Below, piece by piece: positions 1 through 10,664 of a stretch of 64,000 nt of DNA. The position numbers and the translations under genes are program-made. Under the pieces are notes generated by a model that worked only from the letters and a program-made list of their open reading frames with translations, was not told the DNA's origin and ran no database searches. The stretch is from Caprimulgus europaeus (Eukaryota; Chordata; Aves; Caprimulgiformes; Caprimulgidae), in assembly GCA_907165065.1 (NCBI GenBank), contig OU015550.1, positions 3,126,001-3,190,000 of the forward strand. Direction: 5' to 3'. Position 1 is the first letter of the stretch, and each line of letters opens with the position of its first letter.

Positions 1-453
1 TTCAAGGTGCACATTTCAAGACTGCACCTGGTATTTTAACCAAACCATCAGTTCCTAGCTCAAACCACTCCTGGGGGCACCCTGAACACAAACCACCTTC
101 TCACTCCTTGGGCTTCTTCCAGCTGTTTAGGATACAGCCACCTCTTGAGCCAGTCTTGTTCAGGGGATGGAAAATAAGTAACCTGCACATCATGGATGTA
201 TTTCACTGTTCTTCCTGTGATGGGGCAGAGTACAAACCCTCTGTGAGCCCTGTGATGCTAAGGGCTGCAAAATGATGCTCCTGGGAAGGAGTGTAACCTA
301 GCAATTGGAAAAACACCCTGGGAACCCTGCCTCCACGGCTCTGCTCCTGTCCCCAGCCACACACGGGGATACCACAACTATTTAAATCCTGGCATCCGCC
401 AGCAGGTGATAACTGGCTTGGTTCTGACATCCCCAGCATCCTCCCAACACAAT

Positions 454-515
454 CTGACCCACCTAACACTCCTCACCTAACATCCTGACCCACCTGATGC
501 TCCTCACACCACATC
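454..515. repeat. 31-bp tandem duplication
   Basis: Two adjacent 31-bp units begin with CTGACCCACCT at 454 and 485 and share most of their remaining bases (both contain GCTCCTCAC or CACTCCTCAC). It is a minor local duplication in ANKS1A intron 1. Confidence 0.55.
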
Positions 516-1279
516 TCAGCCTACAGTAACTCTCTCATGGAGTATTTGAGGTAACCTGTATGAGCAGATGGATATTTCCACAACCTGTCTGGCACTTCAA
601 AACACTCTGATGAGAAACTCTCAAAGCAAAATGAAAATTAAGTTCATGTGTCCTCACCCTTCATCTGACACAAACACGTTGGTAGTCCCAAGAGAGCAAG
701 TTCCAGGACACTGGAGGATGCAATACATGAGTAAAGACTGATGGGAAATCAAAAGGCAGAAGAGTTCACCCCAGCCTGGACACCCACCTATGTTATGGAG
801 CCAATGTTGGATTAATCAGTCCCAGAGGTTCTCACTCACTGCCTACACAGTTCAGATACTTTTACTCAGAGTTAACACAGAGATTCCTATCCAATGTGCT
901 GTGCTCAGAGCATTTTGCTCAAAGGCTTCCCCACTTCAATCGATTCACATCTGCTCCAAGCTCCTTACCCATTTAATTCAGCTTCTTACACACCCTCCAC
1001 GGCATCTCTGCACCTCCCTTCAACTTCTAACCACCTTCTTCTGCCAACCAAACCAGGCAGCACCAGGTCACTGCCCTCTGCATGTGTGCAATGGAAACAT
1101 GGAACTGCACACAGCATGTCTGGAAGGAAACAGGACAACACTCTCCCAAGGGAGTTTCACAGAGAGGGAAACCACCTACACAAAAATTCATGTACAGTCC
1201 AAGCAAGAGCTGGGTGCTATTTAAAAAACAACTGTTCCTCTTGAGATAAAAATCAGTAGCATCTGTGGCTTCAGTGAGC

Positions 1280-1372
1280 AAAGCAAGGCACAGCTAACGT
1301 GACTTGTCCAAGGTCCCACTGCAAGTTGATGGCACGAAAAACTCAAGTCTTCCCCAGACACAACCCTCATCA
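1280..1372 (+). mobile_element. MIR-like CORE-SINE fragment
   Basis: The stretch around 1299-1340 contains GTGACTTGTCCAAGGTC followed by a CACTGCAAGTTGATGGCA segment and a CTCAAGTCTTCC segment. This is the order of the MIR core (GTGACTTGCCCAAGGTCAC, then AGCAAGT..GGCA, then a CCAGGTCT-like tail). The copy is old and divergent, inserted in plus orientation in ANKS1A intron 1. Identification is by eye from the core motif only. Confidence 0.6.
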
Positions 1373-4300
1373 CTGAATCATGCTGACCAAAGCAAGCAAA
1401 TAAAACATTCCAAAGCTGAATGAGAAGATCACACAGATACAAAACACTTCAGAGTCACTGCCAATAATTGCAGCTTTCCTGAATTACTTAAAAAGTGCTT
1501 AGAAAACAATTCACAGAAACGAGCCGCGCACACCTCGCGCCCGTGGCACCAATGCTCTGAGCAACACCAGTGGTCAGGGATCTCATTAAAGAAAGATCTG
1601 TCCTGCCTTGCTGTTTGCACAGCAGGGTGTGGAATAGGAGACAGTTTAAAAGTGGGTGAGTTATAATTAATCACAGCACCAAGAAGAGTGAAAGACCCAG
1701 CAATGATTCCTGATACAGCTCTGGTTTATCAGAATGCACCAAGAGCTGTTTCCTTTTTATGGGGGAAGGGAAAGGCAGGGAAATGTTTTGTTTGTACCTT
1801 TGCACAACCCTGGAAGCTTGGACCTTGGAGCCAAGCTGCTGTTCCCTGCCACTACCTCAGCCCAACACTTACAGGATTTGTCACTTAATCACAAGACCTG
1901 GCCACACAGAATGTGATAACAAGACACCTGTGAGGGGCAGATCCAAACCAACAGCTTTTTCCTTACTGAACCTGGGGCAATTCCTCTTCTCCCCCCAATC
2001 ATCCGGGCCTTTGGTGCAGGATCTCCCTTCCCAATGGAAACAGAGCAGGTAAAAGGCTGCAGCCAGACTCTCAGACCACCAGGAGAACATAAATTACTTT
2101 TTAAAATCATCCAGCTACACAAGAACAAAAATGAAACCCCACTTTTTCTTTTTTAAACAGAAATAATTTTTCTGACTCTAACCACACTTGGACTATTTGA
2201 AGTGACTTTAAGTGTTCAGCCACGACACCATGTCATTTCCTAAACCAAACACAATACTCACCAGTAAGAACTCCTGCAGATTTACTAGAACACTTGCTGT
2301 GGCTTCTGTGAAGCAACAACCGAACCCTTTCCCACAAGAGATGTACACAAAAAAGTCCCAATTCACAGCAGAAGTTTCTCCTTGATACACTTACAGATGA
2401 TCACATACACAATCTGGGGCTCAACTGCAGCCTCAGTTTCCCCTCTCACCAACAAAGATCCAGTCTTTTCACATCAACAGATGAAAATAAAAGCTTTTTC
2501 TACAGATTTGGCTTTAACACAATTCATCCCTTACTGCTACTGGCAAAACCTACTGAATGCAGCTTGATATTTCAGGCCACAGATTGTTTTGTTGCTTCCT
2601 GCCTTTAATCACAATGAAATAATAAAAAAATATATATATCTCCAAATTGTGCAGCCTCTCTGAAGAAGTGCTCCCTGAAACCCAAGAAGCTGCATGGATT
2701 CACAAAGCATTTGTGATTTCTGGGCTTGTTTTTGCTTATCAGCAGTAAGCTGTGTTTACATTAAATGGATATTATCTCTAGATGCTCACTGATCTAGAAG
2801 AAATGCTTTTGCCCCTGCTCTGTGAGAGATGTTCTGAAAAATGGAGCAGCCAGGGTAGGATCAAGGAGCAGAGATCTGCACCAGATGCCTGGATCTGGCT
2901 TTCAGCAGATTTCCAGGCCCTGAATGGATCCCAGCAATCACATTACATGAGCAGATCCCAGAGACTGGGTGGACAGCAGCAGCAAGCCAAACCTCCCTCC
3001 AAACCCTGGCAAGCCACCACTTCTTTGTAAGCCCCACCATCTGCTTTGGCAAAAGCCACAAACCCAACTCCCTCTCCTCTAACTGCTTCTTACCCTCCCC
3101 ACATCCTTCTTATTACCTCAACCTGCCATTTGCATTCCCTTATTCACATTAGATTTCCACAGGAGTTTATTTTCCTGCCTGATATTTTCAGTGTTACACA
3201 GTGGCACATTTACCCCCTCAGGAGAGACTTTATCTTTAATGCTATCTGTGCATTTCCTCCTTGTTTGGCTTATCACAGTCTATCACATCTTGCTTCCTGC
3301 TTACCTGCAGAAATTGGTGATTTCATTTGGAGTTTGTGCACGTCTCTCAAAGCCAGAGGGCTCAGCTCAGTGATCTAAGCAGGAAGTAGAAAGCCTCAGA
3401 CTTTAACAAAGTTATGTTTAATTTATAATAAACACGGTGGGCTGCTAAGTTGATGTGAGAAAACAACACATTTGCTCTTTTTGTGGGAAAAAAAGGCATA
3501 AAATGATTAGTGCACCAGGTTACACCAGTCCCTCAGCTCAACACAAACCCTTACCAGGTGTAGTAGTGGGAATGCAGCTCCCCACACCATTCACACAAAC
3601 ATTCTCATTTCTTCCAGGAAATGCCTGGCTTGTACCTCATTCAAAACTATATTTTTTGAGATGTCTGAAACGTTGCAAAACTGCACAGAAAAAGCTGTGA
3701 GCAGCACCTCAGAAGGGGAGATGGTCTTTTCAGAACAGGTAGTCCAAAGAGTGAGACTTAAAAAAAACAAATAAAAAAGGAACTAAATACTGTGCTGACA
3801 CCAAAGATACCTGAAATCAGACAGAGGAAGGAACAAGGGAGCTGAGCCAGCCCAGCTGAGTGTTTATGACTCTGTTCTTGCAGCGAGCTTCAGGGGATGT
3901 AGGACTGGAGATACCTTTAAATACGTGAGCAGCTTCAGCAGGATCAGGAATCAAAAACCACCATGCTCAAAGAGGAAGGCTGCCAAAAGTTGTTTGAGGA
4001 AGGGAAAACAGTAAACATAGAGAACTGACCACGGACAGGTTTCTCCACCACCACGGGATAAGAAACCTTTAATTAGAGAAGTTCCCACGTTCTGGTGCTG
4101 GTAAAGGGCAAGTTTCCCACACCACACACATCCCTAAAAGCAGAGTCACTTGTCTCCTCTTGCCAGGTGATGCAGACCCCTAACCCATCCTCTTGCAGCA
4201 GCTTTGCAAAGCCATCACCTGGGTGTCAGAGATGCTTTTCACAGGTGCCCAGCTAAGAAATTGTGTTTGGCTGTTAAAAAAAGCACTAGGTTGTATTTGC

Positions 4301-4391
4301 CAGAAGGCTGCAGCAGGACCCACTTCTGAGCAAGGATAAAAGCAATCCCACCCTCTCTTCTAAACACCTCCAAATCTCAAAGACAAAGCTT

Positions 4392-4570
4392 TGTACAGGT
4401 TGCCCAAGGAAGCTGTGGCTGCTCCTCCCTGGAAGTGTTCTCGGCCAGGTTGGATGAGGCTTTGAGCAACCTGGTCTGGTGGAAGGTGTCCCTGCTGCTG
4501 GCAGGGGGGTTGGGACTGGATGAGCTTTAAGGTCCCTCCCAACCCAAACCAGTCTGGGATTCGATGATTG
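4392..4570 (+). mobile_element. CR1 LINE 3' fragment
   Basis: 5'-truncated CR1 copy in plus orientation. It contains the typical series GGTTGCCCAAGGAAGCTGTGG, GAGCAACCTGGTCT, GTTGGGACTGGATGAGCTTTAAGGTCC and ends in CAACCCAAACCAGTCTGGGATTCGATGATT, which is the diagnostic CR1 3' end. It lies in ANKS1A intron 1. Confidence 0.93.
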
Positions 4571-6140
4571 TAACCTGAATTCTCTCAGATACAGCTTTAT
4601 CATACACACAAAAAGCTGAATCCCTGCTCCAGACACCCATTTTGTGATTTCTCTGCCCACCAGCACTGCAGACATCTATTGTTTAAGCATTGTTCCTGCA
4701 CCACAGAGCCCTGACAACTCGCCACCAACTGAAGCACCTCAGCCTTCATCAACTTCTTCTATTAATGCTTCCACTTAATTGGCACTGGGACTTTCTCTGG
4801 GCACACATCCAGCCCATATTTACTGGTTTTAATTTCGAAAATGCATCTAATCATCACTAGTAAAAAAATAAATAAATCAGGATATAAGAAAAAGATTTAG
4901 GAGAAAACTCTTCAACTTTAAGTTATTCCAAAGTTGTTCTTGACCTGTTGCACACTTTGGGATGCTGTACTCCAGAGAAAGCAGGGGTTGGTGGGGTGGA
5001 CACCATGCAGACTCTTTTCTGTCACTTTTACCCTTCCACTCTCCTCCCACAGCATCAAGTCCCTTTAATTTACCAATCTTTGACTTTCCATGAAGTGTCA
5101 GCCAGCCTAAATTTCATATTCCCTGTTTCCAAACCCATGAAGTTATTTAAAAGGCCTACAGAAAGGTAAGGATAGCTCTAATTAAATCCCATCCCTACTG
5201 TGGAGTGCTTACTGCAGCACCCTCCCTGCCCCGGGGAAGCGGGGAGCCGCAGGCGAAGGCGCTCGGGAGGAATCGCGCACCTCCAGTGATGAGCAGGGAA
5301 GGCAGCAATCAGGCTTGGCACCAGCAGCAAGAGCTAATTTCACACTTTGCAGAGTGAAAACAGACCACAACAGAGACAGGGTGGCACACAAGCAGAAGAC
5401 AAGTGTCCACATTTCTCTTCCAATACATTAAGGACGCTTGGAAACTTTGTCTGGCTGCTTTTCTTTGGAAACTCCATCCTCTAAAATCCAGTGTGTTGCT
5501 GCTGTACCAAGGGGAGACAAAGGAGAACGTTTGCAACTATAACAAACCTTTCAGCAGGGCTTGTAAGTCTTGGAGCCATCTCACAGCCACGCCAGGATGC
5601 TACACAATCACTTAACTTGAGCCCACACAACAGAAAACAAGAGTTTTGAACACTGCCCAGCTTGTCCCAGCTGCTCCCCAAACAATGACCTACTCCTGGC
5701 AGGTAAATTTTAGCAGCTGTTTCTCATAAAAACCTCCTCGCTGTAAAACAAGCACAAGGCTTCTCACCTGGAGCCATTTCACCCAAACTAAAAGCCCAAC
5801 AAGTTGACAGAACACTGGAAACAACCAGAAAGCCTTTAAATTGTTGAAAAGTCAAGTTTTGATATCTAATATGCATCATTCACCGCAGCACCCAAAGCCC
5901 TTGAACAACCTCCTGCTTCCTGGTGACACAACCAAGCACACCGTGTCCCCCAGAACTCCCACCCCACTGCCAGTCTGCAAGGGGTGACAGCAGGTAAGAG
6001 CAGATGATCCTCAGGGTCACTGCTGAGAGGGAGAGACTGCAGCTGCTGCTCGTACAGTGGCACAGAGGTGACGATCCACAGATGTTTGCAATCACAATCA
6101 GGGCAAACATTCAGGTGGGGTGTGGATGCAATCTCTTGTA

Positions 6141-6400
6141 AATCACAGAATCACAGACTGGTGGGGTTGGAAGGGACCTCAGGAGATCATCCAGTCCAAC
6201 CCCCCTGCCAAAGCAGGGTCCCTACACCAGGCTGCACAGGAAAGTGTCCAGGTGGGTTTGAACATCTCCAGAGATGGAGACTCCACACCCTCTCTGGGCA
6301 GCCTGGCCCAGGGCTCCATCACCCTCACAGTAAATAAATTTTTCCTTAAGTTTGCCTGCAACTTTTGATGTTTCAGTTTTGCCCGTTGCCCCTTGTCCAG
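6141..6400 (-). mobile_element. CR1 LINE 3' fragment, minus orientation
   Basis: Starts at the inverted 3' end AATCACAGAATCACAGACTGG, then GGGTTGGAAGGGACCTCAGG and ATCATCCAGTCCAACCCCC, continuing through CTCTGGGCAGCCTGGCCCAGG and TTGCCCCTTGTC. This is a CR1 copy read on the minus strand, the same orientation as ANKS1A transcription. Confidence 0.93.
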
Positions 6401-7899
6401 GGATGCTGCTGCAGATTTCAAGCAGCAAGTGAAGGACGCGCTGCAGTGACTCCCAACGTGCTGAGAACACCCAACACGCTCCCAGAACAAGAACTGCTCC
6501 CATAAACATGCAAAAAGCCCGACTGTAACTCAGCAGCAGAGAGAAAAAGATGCAGGAATTGGGAAGTTTAGTGGGAGAATGGGGTTGTTAGAGTGTCAAC
6601 TGACAGACATTTAAGACAGTTGAGTTAATGAACTCAGAAGCTACAAACAACAGCTGTGACACTCGCCAGCCTTCAGATACACACAAAACCACATTTACAC
6701 ATGAAAAATCACATTAAAAATCACATTAACTGATCAGATATCAAACAGCCTGCCCACTCCACACATCAGCTGGGGTCACAAGCTGTTGTCTTACTGGAGG
6801 GGAGAAAAGGTGGCCGTCATCACCACACATCGGCACCACGTGTGGTGGAGCTGTTGGAACAAGAGGCTGATAACACTCCCGGTGTGTATTTAAACTCACT
6901 GACCCTCTCCACGTTATCTAAACACCCTGCAAGTACACCCATCGTCGAGCTTGAAGCAGTCAGAACAATCTCCCCACTCAAAACAAGGGCTCTGAGTGGT
7001 TAATACATTAAAAGAGAAGAATAAAGTTGGACCTGAGAGCAGATTTACACTTCAGAGAAGCAAATGAGCACACCAGGAAAGCGCAAGCTCTCCGCGTTAG
7101 CAGGTCTCTGCCGTTCAGCTCACCGTGCAAGAGCAGAGTTCTGATGAGCTTATGCAAAAGGAAAAATGGATCAAATTTGGCCAAAAATGAGCAACTTGTA
7201 TCCCTGTAAATAGTCAGGCCACACAGTGACAGCATCACTCAGCACTGGACTTAAATCTCATCCCCCTGCCCCAATATAAACCAGTTGCTCAGGGACCAGG
7301 AGCAGCAGCATTTCCAGCAGAGAAGCTGAAATGGCAAAAAGCTGCAACTCACAAAACACACCAGCAAGTGGTTTCCTTGGGAAGATGTCGAAAGGAAAAA
7401 AAAAGGGGGAGGAGAAAAAACTAACAAAGGTCTAAGAGCTTCAAAACAGCACAAAAATCACACAGCACGGTATTTTAATTGCTACAGCAAATGACTGTGT
7501 CCCCCGTCAGCTTGGACAGCCCCCAGCACAGCCCAGCTGAGCCCAAACCCCCTCGGGTTGGTTTTGATTATTATTTGAGGAGCAGAGCAGGGGAGCCTTA
7601 CTGGGCTGGGGGAGCAGAGCAGAGTTACCACAAGCCATGAAAGTCACAGAGGAAGGGAGAGCGTGCACACAGCAAGAGCAGGGAGGGGGCACCTTGCCCA
7701 ACACCCAGCTGCACATCTGCCCCCAGTAAATTCACCCAGCAGCTCTCTCCTCACCGTAGGAACCTACACACATCCTGGCTTCAGAACCAGCAGCACCCTG
7801 CTAACACCCTGACCCAGAGTCCTCCTCCAAACACATCCCATTTTCCCAGTTACACCAGTCTGCAGCTATCAATGGTAACCAGCAGCACCCACAACCCCG

Positions 7900-8990
7900 T
7901 AGCTTGCAGCAGTCCAAGCCCTGGGGGACACAATGCCACCACCACCAGGCAGCACCCAGCCCTGGAACCACCTGCTCCAGCCTCCTCTCCTCTGTCACCC
8001 TGTCACTCCTCACCTCGGGGCACACAAGCCCACGGGGCTCCACCGCCAGCCCCCTCCAGCGAGACCTCCTGTCCCACAGGCAGCACCAAACCCTCAGGGG
8101 TCCCCCAGCCCATCCTCACACCCCCCGTGCACCCCACATCCAGCACAGCCACTGTAACATCTCATCCCGTCCCCCTGGCCCCTCGTTCCCACCCAACACC
8201 TCCTCCTTTGGCCCACGCTGACCCAGATCCCCCAGGACCGGCCTCCTCCATCCCTCCGTGCCCCCAGAGCTCCACCGCCCACGGCCGAGCCCCAGGGACC
8301 TCCAACAGCCCCTGAGCCCACAGCCCTCCCACCCACACACCCCAACCCCTACAGCTGCCCCCCTGCCCTACAACCCTTCATTCCTCCACATCCCCAGCCC
8401 CTCATCCCACAGCCCCCCAACCCCACACCTCATGCGTCTGCTACCCCCAACCAGCATGGCCCCACAGCTCCCGACCCACCCCAGTCCTACAAAACCCCCA
8501 AAACCCAAACCTCCTCCCTCACCCACAGCCCTACAACTCCCTCCCCAAGACCCCCACACACACCATCCTCTACCCTGTGACCCCCAATCTCCCCAGTCCA
8601 CACACCCCTCTTCCAGCTCCATGACCCTACAGCACCCCATCCCCACACCTCCCACTTCTACACCCCCATAGACCCCCCCACCTCTACACCCCTACAGAGC
8701 CCCCCCAACCTCTACATCCCCACAGAGCCCCCAACCTCTACATCCCCACAGACCCCCCCACCTCTACACCCCTACAGAGCCCCCCACCTCTACACCCCTA
8801 CAGAGCCCCCCCAACCTCGACATCCCCAGAGACCCCTCCAACCTCGACATCCCCAGAGAGCCCCCCCAACCTCTACAACCTCCCTGCCCTACTACACCCC
8901 CCTCCTGCCCCACAACCCACGAGCCCCCCCAACCCCATACAGCCTCCCACTTCCCCCCTCAAATCCCCCCACAGCCCCCTCAGGGCCGCG
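7900..8990. repeat. C-rich (sense G-rich) low-complexity tract
   Basis: Over about 1.1 kb the plus strand is dominated by CCCC runs and CCCACAGCC/CCCACACC words with almost no G runs. Because ANKS1A is transcribed from the minus strand, the nascent RNA is G-rich just downstream of exon 1. It creates long spurious proline-rich open frames on the plus strand, which I do not regard as genes. Its right-hand end merges with the minisatellite at 8650-8890. Confidence 0.8.
8650..8890. repeat. ~30-bp C-rich minisatellite
   Basis: About eight imperfect head-to-tail units with the pattern CCTCTACA(C/T)CCC(C/T)ACAGA followed by a C run and AA. Neighbouring units differ by T/C changes at fixed positions and by the length of the C run. 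On the minus strand this gives repeated GGGG runs capable of G-quadruplex formation, about 100 to 350 nt downstream of the ANKS1A exon 1 donor. Confidence 0.85.
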
Positions 8991-8995
8991 CTCAC

Positions 8996-9219
8996 CTGAG
9001 CAGACTGGACAGCGGGTGCCCCACACCGCCGCTCCCGCTGCCTCCTCCACCGCTTCCCCCGCCGGAGCTGCTGCTGCTGCTGCCGCTTCCTCCTCCCCCT
9101 CCTCCACCTCCCCCGGAACCACCAAACCCGGAGCTGAGCCGTTTCCCCGATAATAATTTCTCCACAGCGGGTAAATTCCCGGTACGAGCGGCCTCCAGCA
9201 GCTCCTGCTCCTTCCCCAT
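8996..9219 (-). CDS. ANKS1A: ANKS1A exon 1 (N-terminal 74 codons, partial gene)
   Basis: This exon encodes the N-terminus of ankyrin repeat and SAM domain protein 1A, a cytoplasmic adaptor that (family knowledge) binds Eph and EGF-family receptors through a C-terminal PTB domain. The protein begins [20 protein letters not shown], which is the conserved ANKS1 start and the first ankyrin helix pair; the sequence that follows ([15 protein letters not shown]) and the HPLSSLL end fit ANKS1A rather than the ANKS1B paralogue. Residues about 32-66 are a Gly/Ser low-complexity tract encoded by mixed GGN/AGC codons. The start is the ATG at 9219-9217 with G at -3 and G at +4. The exon ends CTCAG followed by GTGAGC, leaving two bases (AG) of a split serine codon. 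The remaining ankyrin, SAM and PTB exons are outside the window. Confidence 0.95.
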
Positions 9220-9400
9220 GGCCCGGTCCGGCCGCCGCCGCCACCGCCTCCCGCTAAGCCCCGCCCCCTTGAGTGGCCTTCCGGGGCGGGGCCTGTGTGC
9301 GAGGGGGGCGTGGTCTGCGGGGGGCGGAGCCTGCGGGGAGGCGGGAGGGGCCTTAGGCCCCGCCCGCCTCCCCGCAGGCTCCGCCCCCCCGGGTTATTGT
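9220..9400 (-). promoter_or_regulatory. ANKS1A: ANKS1A CpG-island promoter / 5' leader
   Basis: GC-rich sequence directly upstream of the ANKS1A ATG with several GC boxes (GGGGCGGGGCC, GGGGCGTGG, GGGGGCGGAGC), no TATA box and a sharp fall to AT-rich sequence at about 9400. It is the expected place for transcription starts of ANKS1A. The exact start site cannot be read from sequence. It includes the palindrome at 9319-9389. Confidence 0.7.
9319..9389. repeat. 69-71 bp GC-rich near-perfect palindrome
   Basis: The left arm 9319-9352 and right arm 9356-9389 are 34 bp each and are reverse complements except at one position (GGGAGGGG against GGGCGGGG); the loop is only TTA (9353-9355). Each arm carries GC-box sequences (GGGGGCGGAGCC and GGGCGGGGCC type). 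It sits at the edge of the ANKS1A CpG island and can form a long hairpin or cruciform. Confidence 0.95.
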
Positions 9401-9639
9401 CTCTAAACCCTTTAACCCACCTCAATTTTTAAAATTCTTTTGATTTTTCTTAATTATTTTACTTTATTTTAATCAATTCTATTAATTGAACACATAAATA
9501 ATATAAAACTGAGATTCCAGCATGTGCTGCTGAGTGAAAATGTGTTTTTTTGGGTCAAATCTCATCTCTCAGGGCTCTGGAAGAGTTGGGTGTAACACAC
9601 ACGGGGGGGGATATACACGAAACAGATTAAAAATATAAA

Positions 9640-10285
9640 ATGTAATATTTATAAATAAAATAAAATATTATATTTAAAATATATACAAGAGGAATATGTT
9701 TGCCAAAGTTTTCCCTCCATATATTTACTGGGAGGAGGAATATTAATGTGTGATTTCACAGTGATTTTCCCACAGGGAAGTCTGTGCACTGGAAAAATTT
9801 ATAATAAAAATAGAAAATGTATCATATATTATACAAGATATATTATATAATATATATGATATTTAAAATATATAAAAGAGGAATTTATTTGCCAAGGGTT
9901 TCCCTCCATATATTTACTGAGAGGATGAATATTTATGTGTAATTTCACAGTTATTTTCCCACAGGGATGTTTATACACAGGAAAGATTTATCATAAATCC
10001 ATACAATATATTATAGAATATATATGATATTTAAAATATATAAAAGAGGAATTTCTTTGCCAAAAGGTTTCCCTCCCCATATTTATTGGGGGAGAATTAA
10101 TGTTTATGTGTAATCTCACAGTTATTTTCCCACAGGGAAGTTTATATACAGGAAAAATTTATAATAAAAATACAAAATATATTATATAATATATAGTATA
10201 GAATGTATATTCTATAGCATATATTGTATTTATAATATATAAAAGAGGAGTATGTTTGCCAAAGTTTTCCCTCCATACCTTTGGA
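9640..10285. repeat. AT-rich tandem array, ~170-200 bp units
   Basis: Four copies of the landmark TTTGCCAAAGTTTTCCCTCC (varying as AAGGG or AAAAGG) occur with TGCC at 9701, 9890, 10058 and 10257, giving periods of 189, 168 and 199 bp. Each full unit also contains TTTCACAG(T)TATTTTCCCACAGGGA, GGAAA(A/G)ATTTAT and a block of TATA/ATATA sequence that can itself pair. The last copy is truncated and abuts the TAF11 promoter. The array fills most of the gap between the ANKS1A and TAF11 CpG islands. Confidence 0.9.
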
Positions 10286-10289
10286 GTTG

Positions 10290-10439
10290 CCCCACCCCAG
10301 TCCCCTCAGTTTCCCCCGTCCTGGCTTCACCCTCCGCCACAGGCCCCGTTGCCATGGCGACAGGCTCCGCCCACCGGTGCTGCCCCTGGCGTCTGCCGTG
10401 TTACTGCGTCATCAGGAGGCGACGCCGCCGCGCGGGGCG
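10290..10439 (+). promoter_or_regulatory. TAF11: TAF11 promoter / leader with RFX X-box and CRE-like site
   Basis: TATA-less GC-rich sequence upstream of the TAF11 start. At 10348-10361 is GTTGCCATGGCGAC, one base from the palindromic RFX X-box GTTGCCATGGCAAC. At 10405-10412 is TGCGTCAT, a CRE/ATF-like site (reverse of ATGACGCA). A GC box (CTCCGCCC) follows the X-box. The ATG inside the X-box (10354) is out of frame with the TAF11 start and would be an upstream start only if transcription begins 5' of it. Binding is inferred from motif match only. Confidence 0.55.
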
Positions 10440-10664
10440 ATGGCGGATCCCGGCGAAGCGGGGCGGGAGGAGCGCGGGGCCGCCGCCGCCACCGACCAGG
10501 AACCGCCGCCCGCGGCCTCGTCCCCCTCGGGGGAGGGAGCGGCGGCGGAGGAGGAGGAACCGGCGGCAGCGGAGGCGCCGGTGACCGCTGAGGCGGCAGG
10601 AGAGGGCGAGGCGGGAGAGGCTGGCGGGGGCCGCGAGCCCAAGGCGGAGCCGGTGGACGGGGAG
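10440..10664 (+). CDS. TAF11: TAF11 coding exon 1
   Basis: Codes residues 1-75, an acidic Ala/Gly/Glu-rich low-complexity N-terminus. It ends GACGGGGAG with donor GTGAGG in phase 0. The intron after it is only 79 nt. Confidence 0.93.

Larger units (their letters stand above)
1..8995 (-). other. ANKS1A: ANKS1A intron 1 (5' part, cut by window edge)
   Basis: This is the start of the first intron of ANKS1A, read on the minus strand from the GT donor at 8995-8994. The intron's acceptor and exon 2 lie beyond position 1. I see no coding exon in it: the open frames are short, lack splice-compatible conserved protein and are mostly low-complexity. It holds two CR1 fragments (4392-4570 and 6141-6400), one MIR-like SINE core (1280-1372), a small 31-bp tandem duplication and, next to the donor, a kilobase of sequence that is C-rich on the plus strand and therefore G-rich in the transcript. 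Otherwise unremarkable unique sequence. Confidence 0.85.

Noticed and set aside
7872..8671. Plus-strand proline/serine-rich open frames of up to 147 codons
   Set aside because: They exist only because the C-rich tract lacks stop codons; no start context, no conserved residues, no splice structure, and they lie antisense to ANKS1A intron 1.
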